64,000 nucleotides of DNA from Leptodactylus fallax (Eukaryota > Chordata > Amphibia > Anura > Leptodactylidae), in the NCBI GenBank assembly GCA_947044405.1, contig CAMRHE010000067.1, forward strand, positions 4,355,501 through 4,419,500. Direction: 5' to 3'. Numbering within the stretch: position 1 is the first letter of the stretch; the number at the start of each line of letters is the position of its first letter. Shown one piece after another: positions 12,416 through 24,342 of the stretch. Below the pieces are notes generated by a model. It had not been told where the DNA came from. It did no database searches and saw only the letters and a program-made list of their open reading frames with translations. Position numbers and translations under genes: made by a program.

Positions 12416-13589
12416 CATCAGGAGCAGTCTTCCTGTGGCCGAGATTCCTGTCGGGGGTCGTCTCCCCCATTTTTTCAACTGCTGGCAGGAAAAAATTCAA
12501 GACCCATGGGTCCTGCAGGTAATCCAAAAAGGATATGCAATTGAGTTCCTCCATCCTCCTCAGGATCGGTTTGTGTTAACTCGCAGCCTGCCTATAATGC
12601 AGCAGACTACATTGGAATGCTCCATCCGAGAGTACATTCACAAGGGTGCCCTGGAGGAAGTCCCTTCTCTAGAAGAAGGATCCGGTGTCTATTCTCCCGT
12701 CTTCCTGGTACCAAAACCGGCAGACAAGTGGAGAATGGTCATAGACTTAAGGTACCTCAACCGCTTCATCAAAAAGAAGCACTTCCGTATGGAAACCATA
12801 AAGTCTGTCACCACTTTTCTCCTTCAAGGCGATGTTTTCGTGACTTTGGATCTAAAAGATGCCTATTTGCATATTCCTATTTATCCTCCACACAGAAGGT
12901 TTCTAAGGATTGCCGTAGTAGTTTCCGGCCACACGAAGCATTTTCAGTTCACAGCACTACCCTTCGGGATCTCCTCTGCTCCCCACACCTTTACAAAGGT
13001 AGTGGCTCCTATAGCGGCCGCCCTCAGACTTCAGGGTATATTCGTGGTGCCTTATATAGACGACTGGTTGATAAAAGCCCAGTCAGAGTCTGTTCTGCTC
13101 CAGCATCTACAGACAGCCGTGTCCCTGTTTCAGAGTCTGGGATGGCTTATAAACTGGGAGAAGTCGGTAACGATCCCTTCAACCCGAAGGAAGTTCCTCG
13201 GCTACTTCCTGGATTCAGTCCGCCTGCAGGTCTCCTTGACACCAGCAAGGAAGGAGAAACTGGTCGGTGCAGTCCGGCACCTCTTCAAAAAGCCGATAGC
13301 CTCCATCAGAACATTGATGAAGATCCTGGGCTTGATGTCTTCCTCAGTGGAGGCAGTCCCATGGGCTTTATGGCACTTACATCCCCTCCAGAAGGAGTTA
13401 CTAGAGGCTTGGGATCGCTCCCTTCTTACACTCAGCAAGAAGATTCGACTCTCCCCCAGGACCCGTCTTTCCCTCAAGTGGTGGTTGCACCTGAAAGACG
13501 GAAGGTCCACGGTCCAACCTTCTTGGACCCTGTTGACTACAGATGCATCCCTCTCGGGATGGGGAGCCCATTTGGATGAAAAGCCATAA
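12294..13589 (+). CDS. DIRS reverse transcriptase, 5' part of the RT/RNase H/MT ORF
   Basis: This 431-codon frame carries RT palm motifs in order: WRMVIDLRYLNRF, DLKDAYLHIPI, FTALPFGISSAPHTF, the catalytic YIDD box in VPYIDDWLIKA, and FLGYFLDS. It then enters RNase H with TTDASLSGWGAHLD, the first catalytic Asp, and stops at 13587-13589. The RNase H reading resumes two positions on in another frame, so the polyprotein has lost about one base near 13577-13585. The enzyme would copy element RNA into DNA in the nucleus or cytoplasm. The true start is uncertain: overlap with the gag-like frame suggests translation may begin downstream of 12294, before GGRLPHFFNCWQ. Confidence 0.88.
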   Translation: MIEAIRLVVDGSPKEALDIPLEAPSGDSRSLMIKRRSLAFDIRSSLPVAEIPVGGRLPHFFNCWQEKIQDPWVLQVIQKGYAIEFLHPPQDRFVLTRSLPIMQQTTLECSIREYIHKGALEEVPSLEEGSGVYSPVFLVPKPADKWRMVIDLRYLNRFIKKKHFRMETIKSVTTFLLQGDVFVTLDLKDAYLHIPIYPPHRRFLRIAVVVSGHTKHFQFTALPFGISSAPHTFTKVVAPIAAALRLQGIFVVPYIDDWLIKAQSESVLLQHLQTAVSLFQSLGWLINWEKSVTIPSTRRKFLGYFLDSVRLQVSLTPARKEKLVGAVRHLFKKPIASIRTLMKILGLMSSSVEAVPWALWHLHPLQKELLEAWDRSLLTLSKKIRLSPRTRLSLKWWLHLKDGRSTVQPSWTLLTTDASLSGWGAHLDEKP

Positions 13590-15345
13590 AGGGAGTCTGG
13601 AGCGCTCCAGAAAGAAGGACCTCGTCCAACTGGAAGGAGCTCAGAGCTGTATATCGTGCCTTACTCCATTTCTCGCCTCTTCTCAAGGGAAGAGCAGTCA
13701 AAATCCAGTCAGACAACATGACCACATTGCTGTACGTGAACAGACAGGGAGGCACCAGATCACCAACCCTCCTCAGGGAGGCAGATCTGATATTTACATG
13801 GGCAGAGAAAAATCTAACCCATTTATCCGCAGTTCACATCAAGGGCTCCCTGAACATAGTAGCGGATTGGTTGAGTCGGGGTCATGCCGTATCAGGAGAA
13901 TGGTCACTCAATCCAGAAGTCTTTCATCAGATTACCCTGAAGTGGGGTCTTCCAGAAATAGACCTCATGGCAACCCGACTCAACGCCAAGGTGGAGACGT
14001 TCTGTTCCCTTTACCAGGAGGACAATCCCTTGGCAGTGGATGCCCTGTCCATCCCTTGGAGGTCCAGGCTGGCATACATCTTCCCTCAAATTCCAATAAT
14101 ACCGAAGGTATTGATGAAAATCAGACAGGACCAAGTCTCTGTGATAGCCATCATTCCATTCTGGCCAAAAAGAGCTTGGTTTTCCCAACTCATGGAGATG
14201 AGTCGAGGGATATATTGGAGGCTTCCCCCCATCCAGAACCTGGTTTCCCAAGGATCTCTGAAGTGCCAGGGTCTCTGGAGATTCAACCTGACAGCCTGGA
14301 GGTTGAGCAGTCCCTACAGCAGGATAGAGGACTGTCAGAGGCCGTCCTGAAGACCCTTTCTTCTGCAAGAGCAGACTCTACCAATAAGAACTACCAGAGG
14401 ACAGCCAAGATTTTCATGGAGTGGTGCTCCAAGAAGGGTATTAATAATTTACATCCTTCAACGGCTGATATTTTAAATTTTCTTCAGGACGGTTTGGATA
14501 AGGGCCTTGCCCCTGCCACTTTGAAAGTGCAGATTGCGGCCCTCTCCGCTCATTTGAACAGACGTCTGTCTCAGGATCCTCTGGTTGCAAGGTTCCTTAA
14601 ACGGGCAATGAGGCTAAAGCCCTCAGTATCATCTCCAGTTCCCCAGTGGGACCTTGCGGTAGTCCTTACAGGCCTGTGCGGTCCTCCATTTGAACCCTTG
14701 GAGACTACGGAGCTAAAATATTTGGCATACAAAACCGTTTTTTTGTTGGCTATTACATCTGCCAAAAGAGTAGGGGAACTCCAGGCTCTCTCTTCTAGAG
14801 AACCGTACATTGTGTTTTTTGCAGATAGGGTGCACCTTAGATTTTTGCCTGGGTTTAACCCTAAGGTCCCCTCATGCTATAATAGCAATCAGCTAATTTC
14901 GCTACCAGTGTTTTTCCCCACTCCAACCTCTGAGGAGGAAGAAAAGCTCCACACCTTAGATGTGGTAAGGTGTCTGCGGATTTACCTATCCCGCACTCAA
15001 CCGTTTAGGAGGGCCGAAAACCTACTAATTAATATGCAGGGTAAAAACAAAGGCCTCAAGGCTTCCAAGCCTACTCTATCCACATGGATCAAGGAGACAA
15101 TTAGGTCTTCCTTCCTTATTCAGGAGTTACTCCCTCCAGTTTTTTCTACGGCCCACTCGACCAGGGCTGTGTCGACTTCTTGGGCTGAGTACCGGTCCTT
15201 ACCTTTGGACCAGATTTGTGCGGCTGCATCATGGTCATCCCAGTTGACCTTTGTCAAACATTATCGTTTAGACGTCCGCAGTTCCCAGACAACTGCCTTT
15301 GGTCAGACAGTCCTTGACGTTGTAAGGCGAGGAAACCCTCCCTAG
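13543..15345 (+). CDS. DIRS tyrosine recombinase ORF
   Basis: An open frame of 600 codons; the recognisable recombinase begins at about residue 270 (ADSTNKNYQRTAKIFMEWC, the core-binding domain). Catalytic residues are visible: the first Arg in SAKRVGELQ, the HxxR box in AHSTRAVSTSW (His about 538, Arg about 541), Trp in AAASW, and the nucleophilic Tyr in FVKHYRLD (about residue 574). The enzyme would integrate circular element DNA using short identical trinucleotides. The first 270 codons overlap the RNase H/MT frame, and the real start may lie anywhere in that overlap. No stop or missing catalytic residue is seen, so this is the best-preserved gene of the element. Confidence 0.9.
   Translation: MHPSRDGEPIWMKSHKGSLERSRKKDLVQLEGAQSCISCLTPFLASSQGKSSQNPVRQHDHIAVREQTGRHQITNPPQGGRSDIYMGREKSNPFIRSSHQGLPEHSSGLVESGSCRIRRMVTQSRSLSSDYPEVGSSRNRPHGNPTQRQGGDVLFPLPGGQSLGSGCPVHPLEVQAGIHLPSNSNNTEGIDENQTGPSLCDSHHSILAKKSLVFPTHGDESRDILEASPHPEPGFPRISEVPGSLEIQPDSLEVEQSLQQDRGLSEAVLKTLSSARADSTNKNYQRTAKIFMEWCSKKGINNLHPSTADILNFLQDGLDKGLAPATLKVQIAALSAHLNRRLSQDPLVARFLKRAMRLKPSVSSPVPQWDLAVVLTGLCGPPFEPLETTELKYLAYKTVFLLAITSAKRVGELQALSSREPYIVFFADRVHLRFLPGFNPKVPSCYNSNQLISLPVFFPTPTSEEEEKLHTLDVVRCLRIYLSRTQPFRRAENLLINMQGKNKGLKASKPTLSTWIKETIRSSFLIQELLPPVFSTAHSTRAVSTSWAEYRSLPLDQICAAASWSSQLTFVKHYRLDVRSSQTTAFGQTVLDVVRRGNPP
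13580..14353 (+). pseudogene. DIRS RNase H remainder and methyltransferase-like domain (frameshifted)
   Basis: In this frame the sequence continues RNase H with WKELRAVYRALLHF, then IQSDNMTTLLYVNRQGG and HIKGSLNIVADWLSRG, which hold further acidic catalytic positions. Next comes the DIRS methyltransferase-like (DAM-like) region, with LPEIDLMATRLNAK, AVDALSIPWRS and VIAIIPFWPKRAWF. It is joined in meaning to the RT frame ending at 13589 but separated by an apparent one-base loss, so this copy would not make the full polyprotein. It is overlapped throughout by the recombinase frame. The function of the methyltransferase-like domain in DIRS elements is unsettled, and I do not see a DPPY-type catalytic box. 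Confidence 0.8.
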
Positions 15346-15363
15346 GGGAATTACTTGCTATCT

Positions 15364-15448
15364 CCCCATATTGTGCTGCTGTCGGACGTAAGGGGAATCG
15401 TTGATTGTAATGTCAATCTGTATTCCCTTAGTCCAGACAGCAGCACAA
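15364..15448 (-). repeat. DIRS internal complementary region (copy of the circle junction)
   Basis: Read on the minus strand this segment is the element's right end (…aatcaacg), then ATT, then its left end (ccccttacgtccgacag…). It reproduces the head-to-tail junction a circular form would have, including the ATT trinucleotide at 15396-15398 (AAT on plus). In DIRS elements this region templates completion of the ends during replication. The match to both real ends is almost perfect, so ends and internal region have diverged little since insertion. Confidence 0.9.
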
Positions 15449-15492
15449 GGCTTCCCTCCCTAGAAGCTTGTTTCCTTTTACTTTATAATTTA

Positions 15493-15623
15493 CACAGTGG
15501 AGGGAGGTCTCAGGTGCCCTCTTATAGGGCTAGTAGGAGGCACCTTAAATTTGGTGCTAATTAAAGGTTCCACTGTCCTAAACAACACACAGGGGCAGAG
15601 ATACCCCATATTGTGCTGCTGTC
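15493..15623 (-). repeat. DIRS right inverted terminal repeat
   Basis: The reverse complement of 10345-10476, running from 'cacagtggagggagg' to 'tgtgctgctgtc'. Outside it, 15624-15660 is a right-end extension that has no match at the left end but is copied in the internal complementary region. Confidence 0.9.
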
Positions 15624-15675
15624 TGGACTAAGGGAATACAGATTGACATTACAATCAACGATTTCCTTCATTGTA

Positions 15676-16299
15676 GGTATATTTTGGTAACTAAATGACC
15701 AATACATAAGGAGTTGCTGGTGGTGTTATGACCCAAATACACCTGTCAGGTGTAAAATAGGTCTACATGGTATATCTAATACACACAATATTAGCCCATT
15801 TTTTTTATTTTGCCAGTAGACTGTGGTTCCATTTTAAATCCACGTGATGTGATGGTAAACAGTTACATTTACTGACTATCCGTATATATTCAATTCACAC
15901 AATGAACGTAAAATAACTGTAAACTTCAATAATCAATATAGTGTTCACACTAGGCACCACAAGTCATGAATTAATGGTGTGTGAACCTACACTAGTAATA
16001 TACAGAAGATTTGATAAGCCCCACCATAAAAATCAACAAAGATGAAAACTAAAAGCAAGCCACAGGAAAAAGGCTGGAACAAAAAAAGCAGATATGTTTA
16101 GAACAATTCCAGTGGGGAAAAAATGCTTACAACCCCCTTTTGAAATTAGTAGTGTAATGTTAATGAATCACTTACTGACAGCTTTGTTGTGAACTTATGT
16201 GCTCCCATCTGGAGCACTGACCTACTCTCTGCACACAGTCTTTCCTGTATAAACAGGAGGTCAAACTCTTAATGCAGGTCTATTAGAGTCTCAGTCTGA
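15676..16299. other. Non-coding stretch
   Basis: AT-rich sequence between the Tc1/DIRS insertion and the hammerhead repeat insertion. No frame of note, no repeat structure and no RNA gene seen. Confidence 0.5.
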
Positions 16300-16520
16300 C
16301 TTCCACAGACCTAGGGACAAGAATCTCTCACATTGAGGAGAGCACCAGTGAAGGTGTGTAGAGATTTTAATTGCCTTTTGCCCTCTACTTAGCATCTATA
16401 TATCACAAGGCATTATGGGAAAGGAGCTGGGGAGCTCATGCGCCCTCTGTTGGATGTAACAGATCCTCAATTTGCTTTTGACTCATCGAGCCTTGAGACA
16501 GCAAAAGGGATCTTAGCCAA

Positions 16521-16596
16521 GCCAATTTCACTTATCTGCATACAGCGCTGTTTCCGGATTGTTGTCCTTCATCAGTACAGAGCAAAGTGAATTGGC
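16521..16596 (-). ncRNA. Type I hammerhead ribozyme with complete stem I
   Basis: On the minus strand the core CTGATGA is at 16569-16575 and GAAA at 16551-16554. Stem II is AGGA/TCCG around a CAACAA loop (three Watson-Crick pairs plus one A-G contact next to the core). Stem III is very short, with CA pairing TG around GCGC, closing on a T-A cleavage dinucleotide; predicted cleavage is after the A at 16541. Stem I forms six pairs next to the core (one G-T), an asymmetric internal loop, then about 12 more pairs with one bulged A. Short stem III and a looped stem I are typical of metazoan type I hammerheads. Self-cleavage itself is an inference. Confidence 0.85.
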
Positions 16597-16832
16597 CGGC
16601 TTAGTGGGAGGCAATGAGTGGGTTAGGGACAAGAATCTCTCACATTGAGGAGAGCACCAGTGAAGGTGTGTAGAGATTTTAATTGCCTTTTGCCCTCTAC
16701 TTAGCATCTACATATCACAAGGCATTATGGGAAAGGAGCTGGGGAGCTCATGCGCCCTCTGTTGGATGTAACAGATCCTCAATTTGCTTTTGACTCACCG
16801 AGCCTTGAGACAGCAAAAGGGATCTTAACCAA

Positions 16833-16893
16833 GCCAATTTCACTTATCTGCATACAGCGCTGTTTCCGGATTGTTGTCCTTCATCAGTTCATC
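16833..16893 (-). ncRNA. Second hammerhead core lacking its 5' stem I strand
   Basis: The same CTGATGA (16881-16887), stem II, GAAA and stem III as the ribozyme 312 bp away. The insertion ends five or six bases before the core, so host sequence occupies the place of the stem I 5' strand and pairing there fails after one base. A transcript of the integrated copy should cleave at most once efficiently. Confidence 0.75.
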
Positions 16894-16908
16894 CTTCCAC
16901 AGACCTAG

Positions 16909-20482
<3,574 letters not shown>

Positions 20483-21116
20483 CTATAGTAATGATAATTC
20501 ACATTACTTTGCTTTTATTAAAATGCCATAAGTCAAAGGCATGAGTACTTGAGCTTGTTGTAACATCTATAATAAGGCCTTCCCAACTAACATGTGCAAT
20601 TTATAGTACTGGTGTCCCCTGGTGTGGTACAGGAACCATTGATTTCCATTAGACAATCTCTTGCTCTCTCTTTTTCAGCTAAAATAAAATTTTAGAAGAT
20701 TGGTGTGACCTTTGCCTTTTGCCTTCCGTCAACTCTTCTAGATACACTTGGAGACAGTTTGTGAAGGAACTCGGCAGGGAGGTTGTTTCAAACGTCTTGC
20801 AGAACTAAGCACTGGTCATTTGTGGATGTAGGTTTGCTGCATTGTCCATTGCGCATCCATATATCATGTATTATATGCTGATGACATATTCATTGTCTGT
20901 GTATACCCTCCTGCAGGTAGTTGGTGGGATAGTCACTGATCTTGTGTGGGAACACACATGTAATGTAACATAACAGGGCTGGGCAGAGTCCAGGTCACAT
21001 GAGAACACTCTGCTTAGGTTACTGGTGACTCCATACAGTGTCCAAGGTGCCAATGTGCACTTTGTGACAGCAGGGGAAGAGTAGCACTAGTCAGTTGAGG
21101 CACCACTCCTAGTGTA

Positions 21117-22683
21117 CAGTCATGGCCAAAAGTTTTGAGAATAATACAAATATTAATTTTTACAAAGTCTACTGCTTCAGTTTTTCTAATGGCAATTTGC
21201 ATATACTCCAGAATGTTATAAAGAGTGATCAGCTTAACAGCAATTACTTGCAAAGTCAATATTTGCCTAGAAAATGAACTTTATCCCCCAAAACACATTT
21301 CAACATGATTGCAGCCCTGCCTTAAAAGGACCACCTAACATCGTTTCAGTGATTGCTCCATTAACACAGGTGTGGGTGTTGATGAGGACAGGGCTGGAGA
21401 TCAATCTGTCATGATTAAGTAAGAATGACACCACTGGACACTTTAAAAGGAGGCTGGTGCTTGCCATCATTGTTTCTCTTCTGTTAACCATGGTTATCTC
21501 TAAAGAAACACGTGCAGTCATCATTGCACTGCACAAAAATGGCCTAACTGGGAAGAGTATTGCAGTTAGAAAGATTGCACCTCAGTCAACAATCTATCGC
21601 ATCATCAAGAACTTCAAGGAGAGAGGTTCCATTGGTGCCAAAAAGGCTCTAGGGCGCCCAAGAAAGACCAGCAAGCGGCAGGACCGTCTCTTAAAAGTGT
21701 TTCAGCTGCGGGATCGGGCTACCAGCAGTGCAGAGCTTGCTGAGGAATGGCAGCAGGCAGGTGTGAGTGCATCTGCACGCACTGTGAGGCGGAGACTCTT
21801 GGAGCAAGGCCTGGTCTCAAGGAGGGCAGCAAAGAAGCCACTTCTCTCCAGAAAAAACATCAGGGACAGACTGATATTCTGCAAAAGGTACAGGGAGTGG
21901 ACTGCTGAGGACTGGGGTAAAGTCATTTTCTCTGATGAATCCCCTTTTCGATTGTTTGGAACATCTGGAAAACAGCTTATTCGGAGAAGAAGAGGTGAGC
22001 GCTACCACCAGTCTTGTCTCATGCCAACTGTAAAGCATCCTGAAACCATTCATGTGTGGGGTTGCTTCTCAGCCAAGGGAATCGGCTCTCTCACAGTCTT
22101 GCCTAAAAACACAGCCATGAATAAAGAATGGTACCAGAATGTCCTCCAAGAGCAACTTCTCCCAACCGTCCAAGAGCAGTTTGGCGCTCAACAATGCCTT
22201 TTCCAGCATGATGGAGCACTTTGCCATAAAGCAAAGGTGATAACTAAATGGCTCAGGGAACAAAACATAGAGATTTTGGGTCCATGGCCTGGAAACTCCC
22301 CAGATCTTAATCCCATTGAGAACTTGTGGTCAATCATCAAGAGACGGGTGGACAAACAAAAACCAACAAATTCAGACAAAATGAAAGCATTGATTCTGCA
22401 AGAATGGACTGCTATCAGTCAGGATTTGGTCCAGAAGTTGATTGAGAGCATGCCAGGGAGAATTGCAGAGGTCCTGAAGAAGAAGGGTCAACACTGCAAA
22501 TATTGACTTGCTGCATTAACTCATTCTAAGTGTCAATATAAGCTTCTGTTACTCATAATATGAATGCAATTCTATTTCTGTATGTGATAAAAACATCTGA
22601 CAAACACACATAAAAACCAGAGGGCAGCAGATCATGTGAAAATATAATATTTGTGTCATTCTCAAAACTTTTGGCCATGACTG
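21117..22683 (+). mobile_element. Tc1/mariner transposon, DD35E family (copy B)
   Basis: The ends are inverted repeats beginning CAGTCATGGCCAAAAGTTTT and extending imperfectly for about 45 bp, flanked by TA on both sides (21115-21116 and 22684-22685). Length is 1567 bp, exactly that of copy C at 53725, with no indels between them. Unlike the other Tc1 families here I see no inner direct-repeat copy of the terminal motif. A full transposase frame lies inside. Confidence 0.95.
21490..22506 (+). CDS. Tc1-like transposase, full-length open frame, DD35E
   Basis: Start chosen at the ATG in 'aaccATGG' (21490), giving 338 residues (MVISKETRAVII), the usual Tc1 size; an upstream in-frame ATG at 21457 adds 11 hydrophobic residues and looks spurious. 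The N-terminal paired helix-turn-helix region (residues about 1-110) includes a GRPRK motif at the hinge. Catalytic residues are the D of FSDESPF, the D of QHDGALCH and the E of NPIENLW, with 35 residues between the last two. The enzyme would cut at the element's TIRs and insert at TA. Compared with copy C it has A to V, P to L before GRPRK and P to L beside the second catalytic Asp, so activity is doubtful despite the open frame. Confidence 0.92.
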   Translation: MVISKETRAVIIALHKNGLTGKSIAVRKIAPQSTIYRIIKNFKERGSIGAKKALGRPRKTSKRQDRLLKVFQLRDRATSSAELAEEWQQAGVSASARTVRRRLLEQGLVSRRAAKKPLLSRKNIRDRLIFCKRYREWTAEDWGKVIFSDESPFRLFGTSGKQLIRRRRGERYHQSCLMPTVKHPETIHVWGCFSAKGIGSLTVLPKNTAMNKEWYQNVLQEQLLPTVQEQFGAQQCLFQHDGALCHKAKVITKWLREQNIEILGPWPGNSPDLNPIENLWSIIKRRVDKQKPTNSDKMKALILQEWTAISQDLVQKLIESMPGRIAEVLKKKGQHCKY

Positions 22684-22685
22684 TA

Positions 22686-24339
22686 GATTGGTGCAGGAAT
22701 AGGCAGACCACCTTACAGAAGTTAATCTTGGAGACCCTGGAATCTGTACCTCAGATGTTTTTACTGCGAGGTGGCTAGTATTCAGAGTGGACATGCAAAA
22801 CTGACACTGAAACCCTTACAAGGTGCTCGTCTGTTTTCAGAAGTTCCATAGAAGTGACTAGAGAGAGCAGCCTTTTCATTCACAGTAGCACAATGTGGAT
22901 TTGGGACCAGTGTTGGTATCCGCCTCTGTTAGATATTTATGACATATACTATTTTGTTTATAGAGACATTCTAAGCTTCATCATATATAGCGATTAGAAA
23001 AGTTCCGTTCTCTATTATATGTCCTGGTTAATGCGTTTGACCCTAAGTATACTATTGATGACCTATCCTTAGAATAGGTCACCATTAGCAGATTGACTAT
23101 TGACTTGAATTGAATTGCGCTTGTAGTTCTGGTACTGCTAATGTAGAATATATGTTTCTTAGGTTTTTATTCATACACTACAGATATTTTCCTGAGCAAA
23201 ATCTCTGTGTTAAATGATTTTGCCGCTATTTTTGCTCTTTATATAACAGAGAAGGAAATCTGCTGCCAATTCAGACCCAGCTCCAAATATTATTTTATTT
23301 AGAGTTCTTTTCTCGCTGATTTCCTTATTCTCATGGAACCATAGCCAATGTTTTTTATTGGTTTGAGATAGTTTATATTAAGACATCTACAATTTTATTA
23401 TTCCAGGAGCCATTGCCGATTATTGGTTTGAGATAATTTTAGTAATTTTAGGATTGATGATAAATGTTGATATAGAAGACAATCTAAGGATCATCGGTTT
23501 ACTGAAAGGAACAACCATTGCATGTTTATTCTATCATATTGATCAATGATCCCTATCATAATTTACTTTATTACCATGTTTACAATGCAACAAATACCAG
23601 AAGTTCTTACAAAGCTTTACTGACTGTGCACATTACTGAAAATACAGTACAAAACATAAGTTTCCCAGTGCAGCGTAAGAGAGAATGGATTTTCTTAAGA
23701 CAATCTCCTAATCTTCAAGGCATTGTAAATCTTTCATTATGTTAGTTTTGCTATCCACACATCTTAGTATATAGATCAAACATCTAATACAAACCGAATA
23801 CTGATTTATGCCGTTTTATAAACACAAGTGCGGCAAAGAGGTTTCTTCAAGTTTCCAAGTGTTTCATTTTTATTCTTCTCGCAAAAGCAATTTGCATTCA
23901 ACATTTATTAAGTCTAGAAGGAAAGGAGCAAATTGCATTCGCCACTTTAACAAATAATAAAATAATTCCAATCACTGGAAAAAATGAACAACACATACAG
24001 TCTGAACATACTTCAATTACCACATTATACAACACCGTATCGTACCCAAAATAAATATTTATAGAGGTCATCACGTAAAGTCATGAAACATGTTGTGGCA
24101 GCTATACATATCAGCCTGGGCAGATGCACGTCAGTTGTGAAAAGTAACCAAAAGCCATGTATCCATATTGAATAATATAGTTGTTTCTTGATGTACACAA
24201 CAACTTGCCCATGTGGCGGAATTTACAATCGGTTGTGTCCATTTAACTGTATCTGAAGTCACTTTGAACCAATAGCAACTATTATAGTAACCATTTGTGA
24301 TCTTGGGGATATTGTTTCTCCTTGCAGAGATAGGAAGTC
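22686..24339. other. Non-coding stretch
   Basis: No gene recognised. A fragment near 23058 ('gatgacctatccttagaata') matches a widespread frog repeat also visible near 24940. The rest is AT-rich and featureless to my eye. Confidence 0.45.
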
Positions 24340-24342
24340 TTA

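Larger units (their letters stand above)
10334..15660 (+). mobile_element. DIRS-type tyrosine-recombinase retrotransposon
   Basis: The element carries, in order, gag-like, RT/RNase H/methyltransferase-like and tyrosine recombinase frames. It has inverted terminal repeats (10345-10476 and 15493-15623) and an internal complementary region (15364-15448), the diagnostic DIRS architecture. Both insertion junctions share the trinucleotide ATT (10331-10333 and 15661-15663), and no longer duplication is present. This fits integration of a circular DNA by a tyrosine recombinase rather than a DDE integrase. It sits inside the right terminal repeat of Tc1 copy A. Two apparent frameshifts make this copy probably defective, but its repeats and recombinase look well preserved. 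Confidence 0.92.
8745..15673 (+). mobile_element. Tc1-like transposon (copy A), right terminal repeat split by a DIRS element
   Basis: The left end CAGTGACAGAAATAAGTATT follows a TA at 8743-8744. Roughly 200-bp inverted repeats of the IR/DR type carry an outer (about 8755) and inner (about 8928) copy of 'aataagtattt'. The right repeat runs from about 10157 to 10333, stops inside 'aatacttatt' where the DIRS element begins, and resumes after it as 'tttccttcattg' with the closing TA at 15674-15675. The native element is therefore 8745-10333 plus 15661-15673. Transposase and terminal sequence resemble copy G at 58769. Its coding region is dead, so this is one of the older insertions. Confidence 0.85.
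16315..16893 (-). mobile_element. Retrozyme-like insertion: 1.85 tandem units of a 312-bp hammerhead repeat
   Basis: Segment 16312-16576 is repeated at 16624-16888 with a constant offset of 312 bp. I count three differences in 265 positions, all transitions. The insertion is flanked by an identical 15-bp direct repeat, cttccacagacctag, at 16300-16314 and 16894-16908, the signature of target-primed retroposition. On the minus strand each unit carries a hammerhead core; only the unit ending at 16596 retains both strands of stem I. It encodes no protein. Tandem units plus a self-cleaving ribozyme plus a target duplication match what is known of animal retrozymes, whose circular RNAs are reverse transcribed by borrowed enzymes. 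Confidence 0.85.

Noticed and set aside
12617..13579. 320-codon open frame overlapping the DIRS reverse transcriptase as a separate gene
   Set aside because: No recognisable domain and full overlap with the conserved RT frame. Kept only as a finding about overlapping frames.
16500..16530. Possible U2 snRNA-like segment ('gatcttagccaa') in the 312-bp unit
   Set aside because: Similarity to U2 is limited to about a dozen bases; the rest of the U2 5' region is absent. The hammerhead explains this region better.
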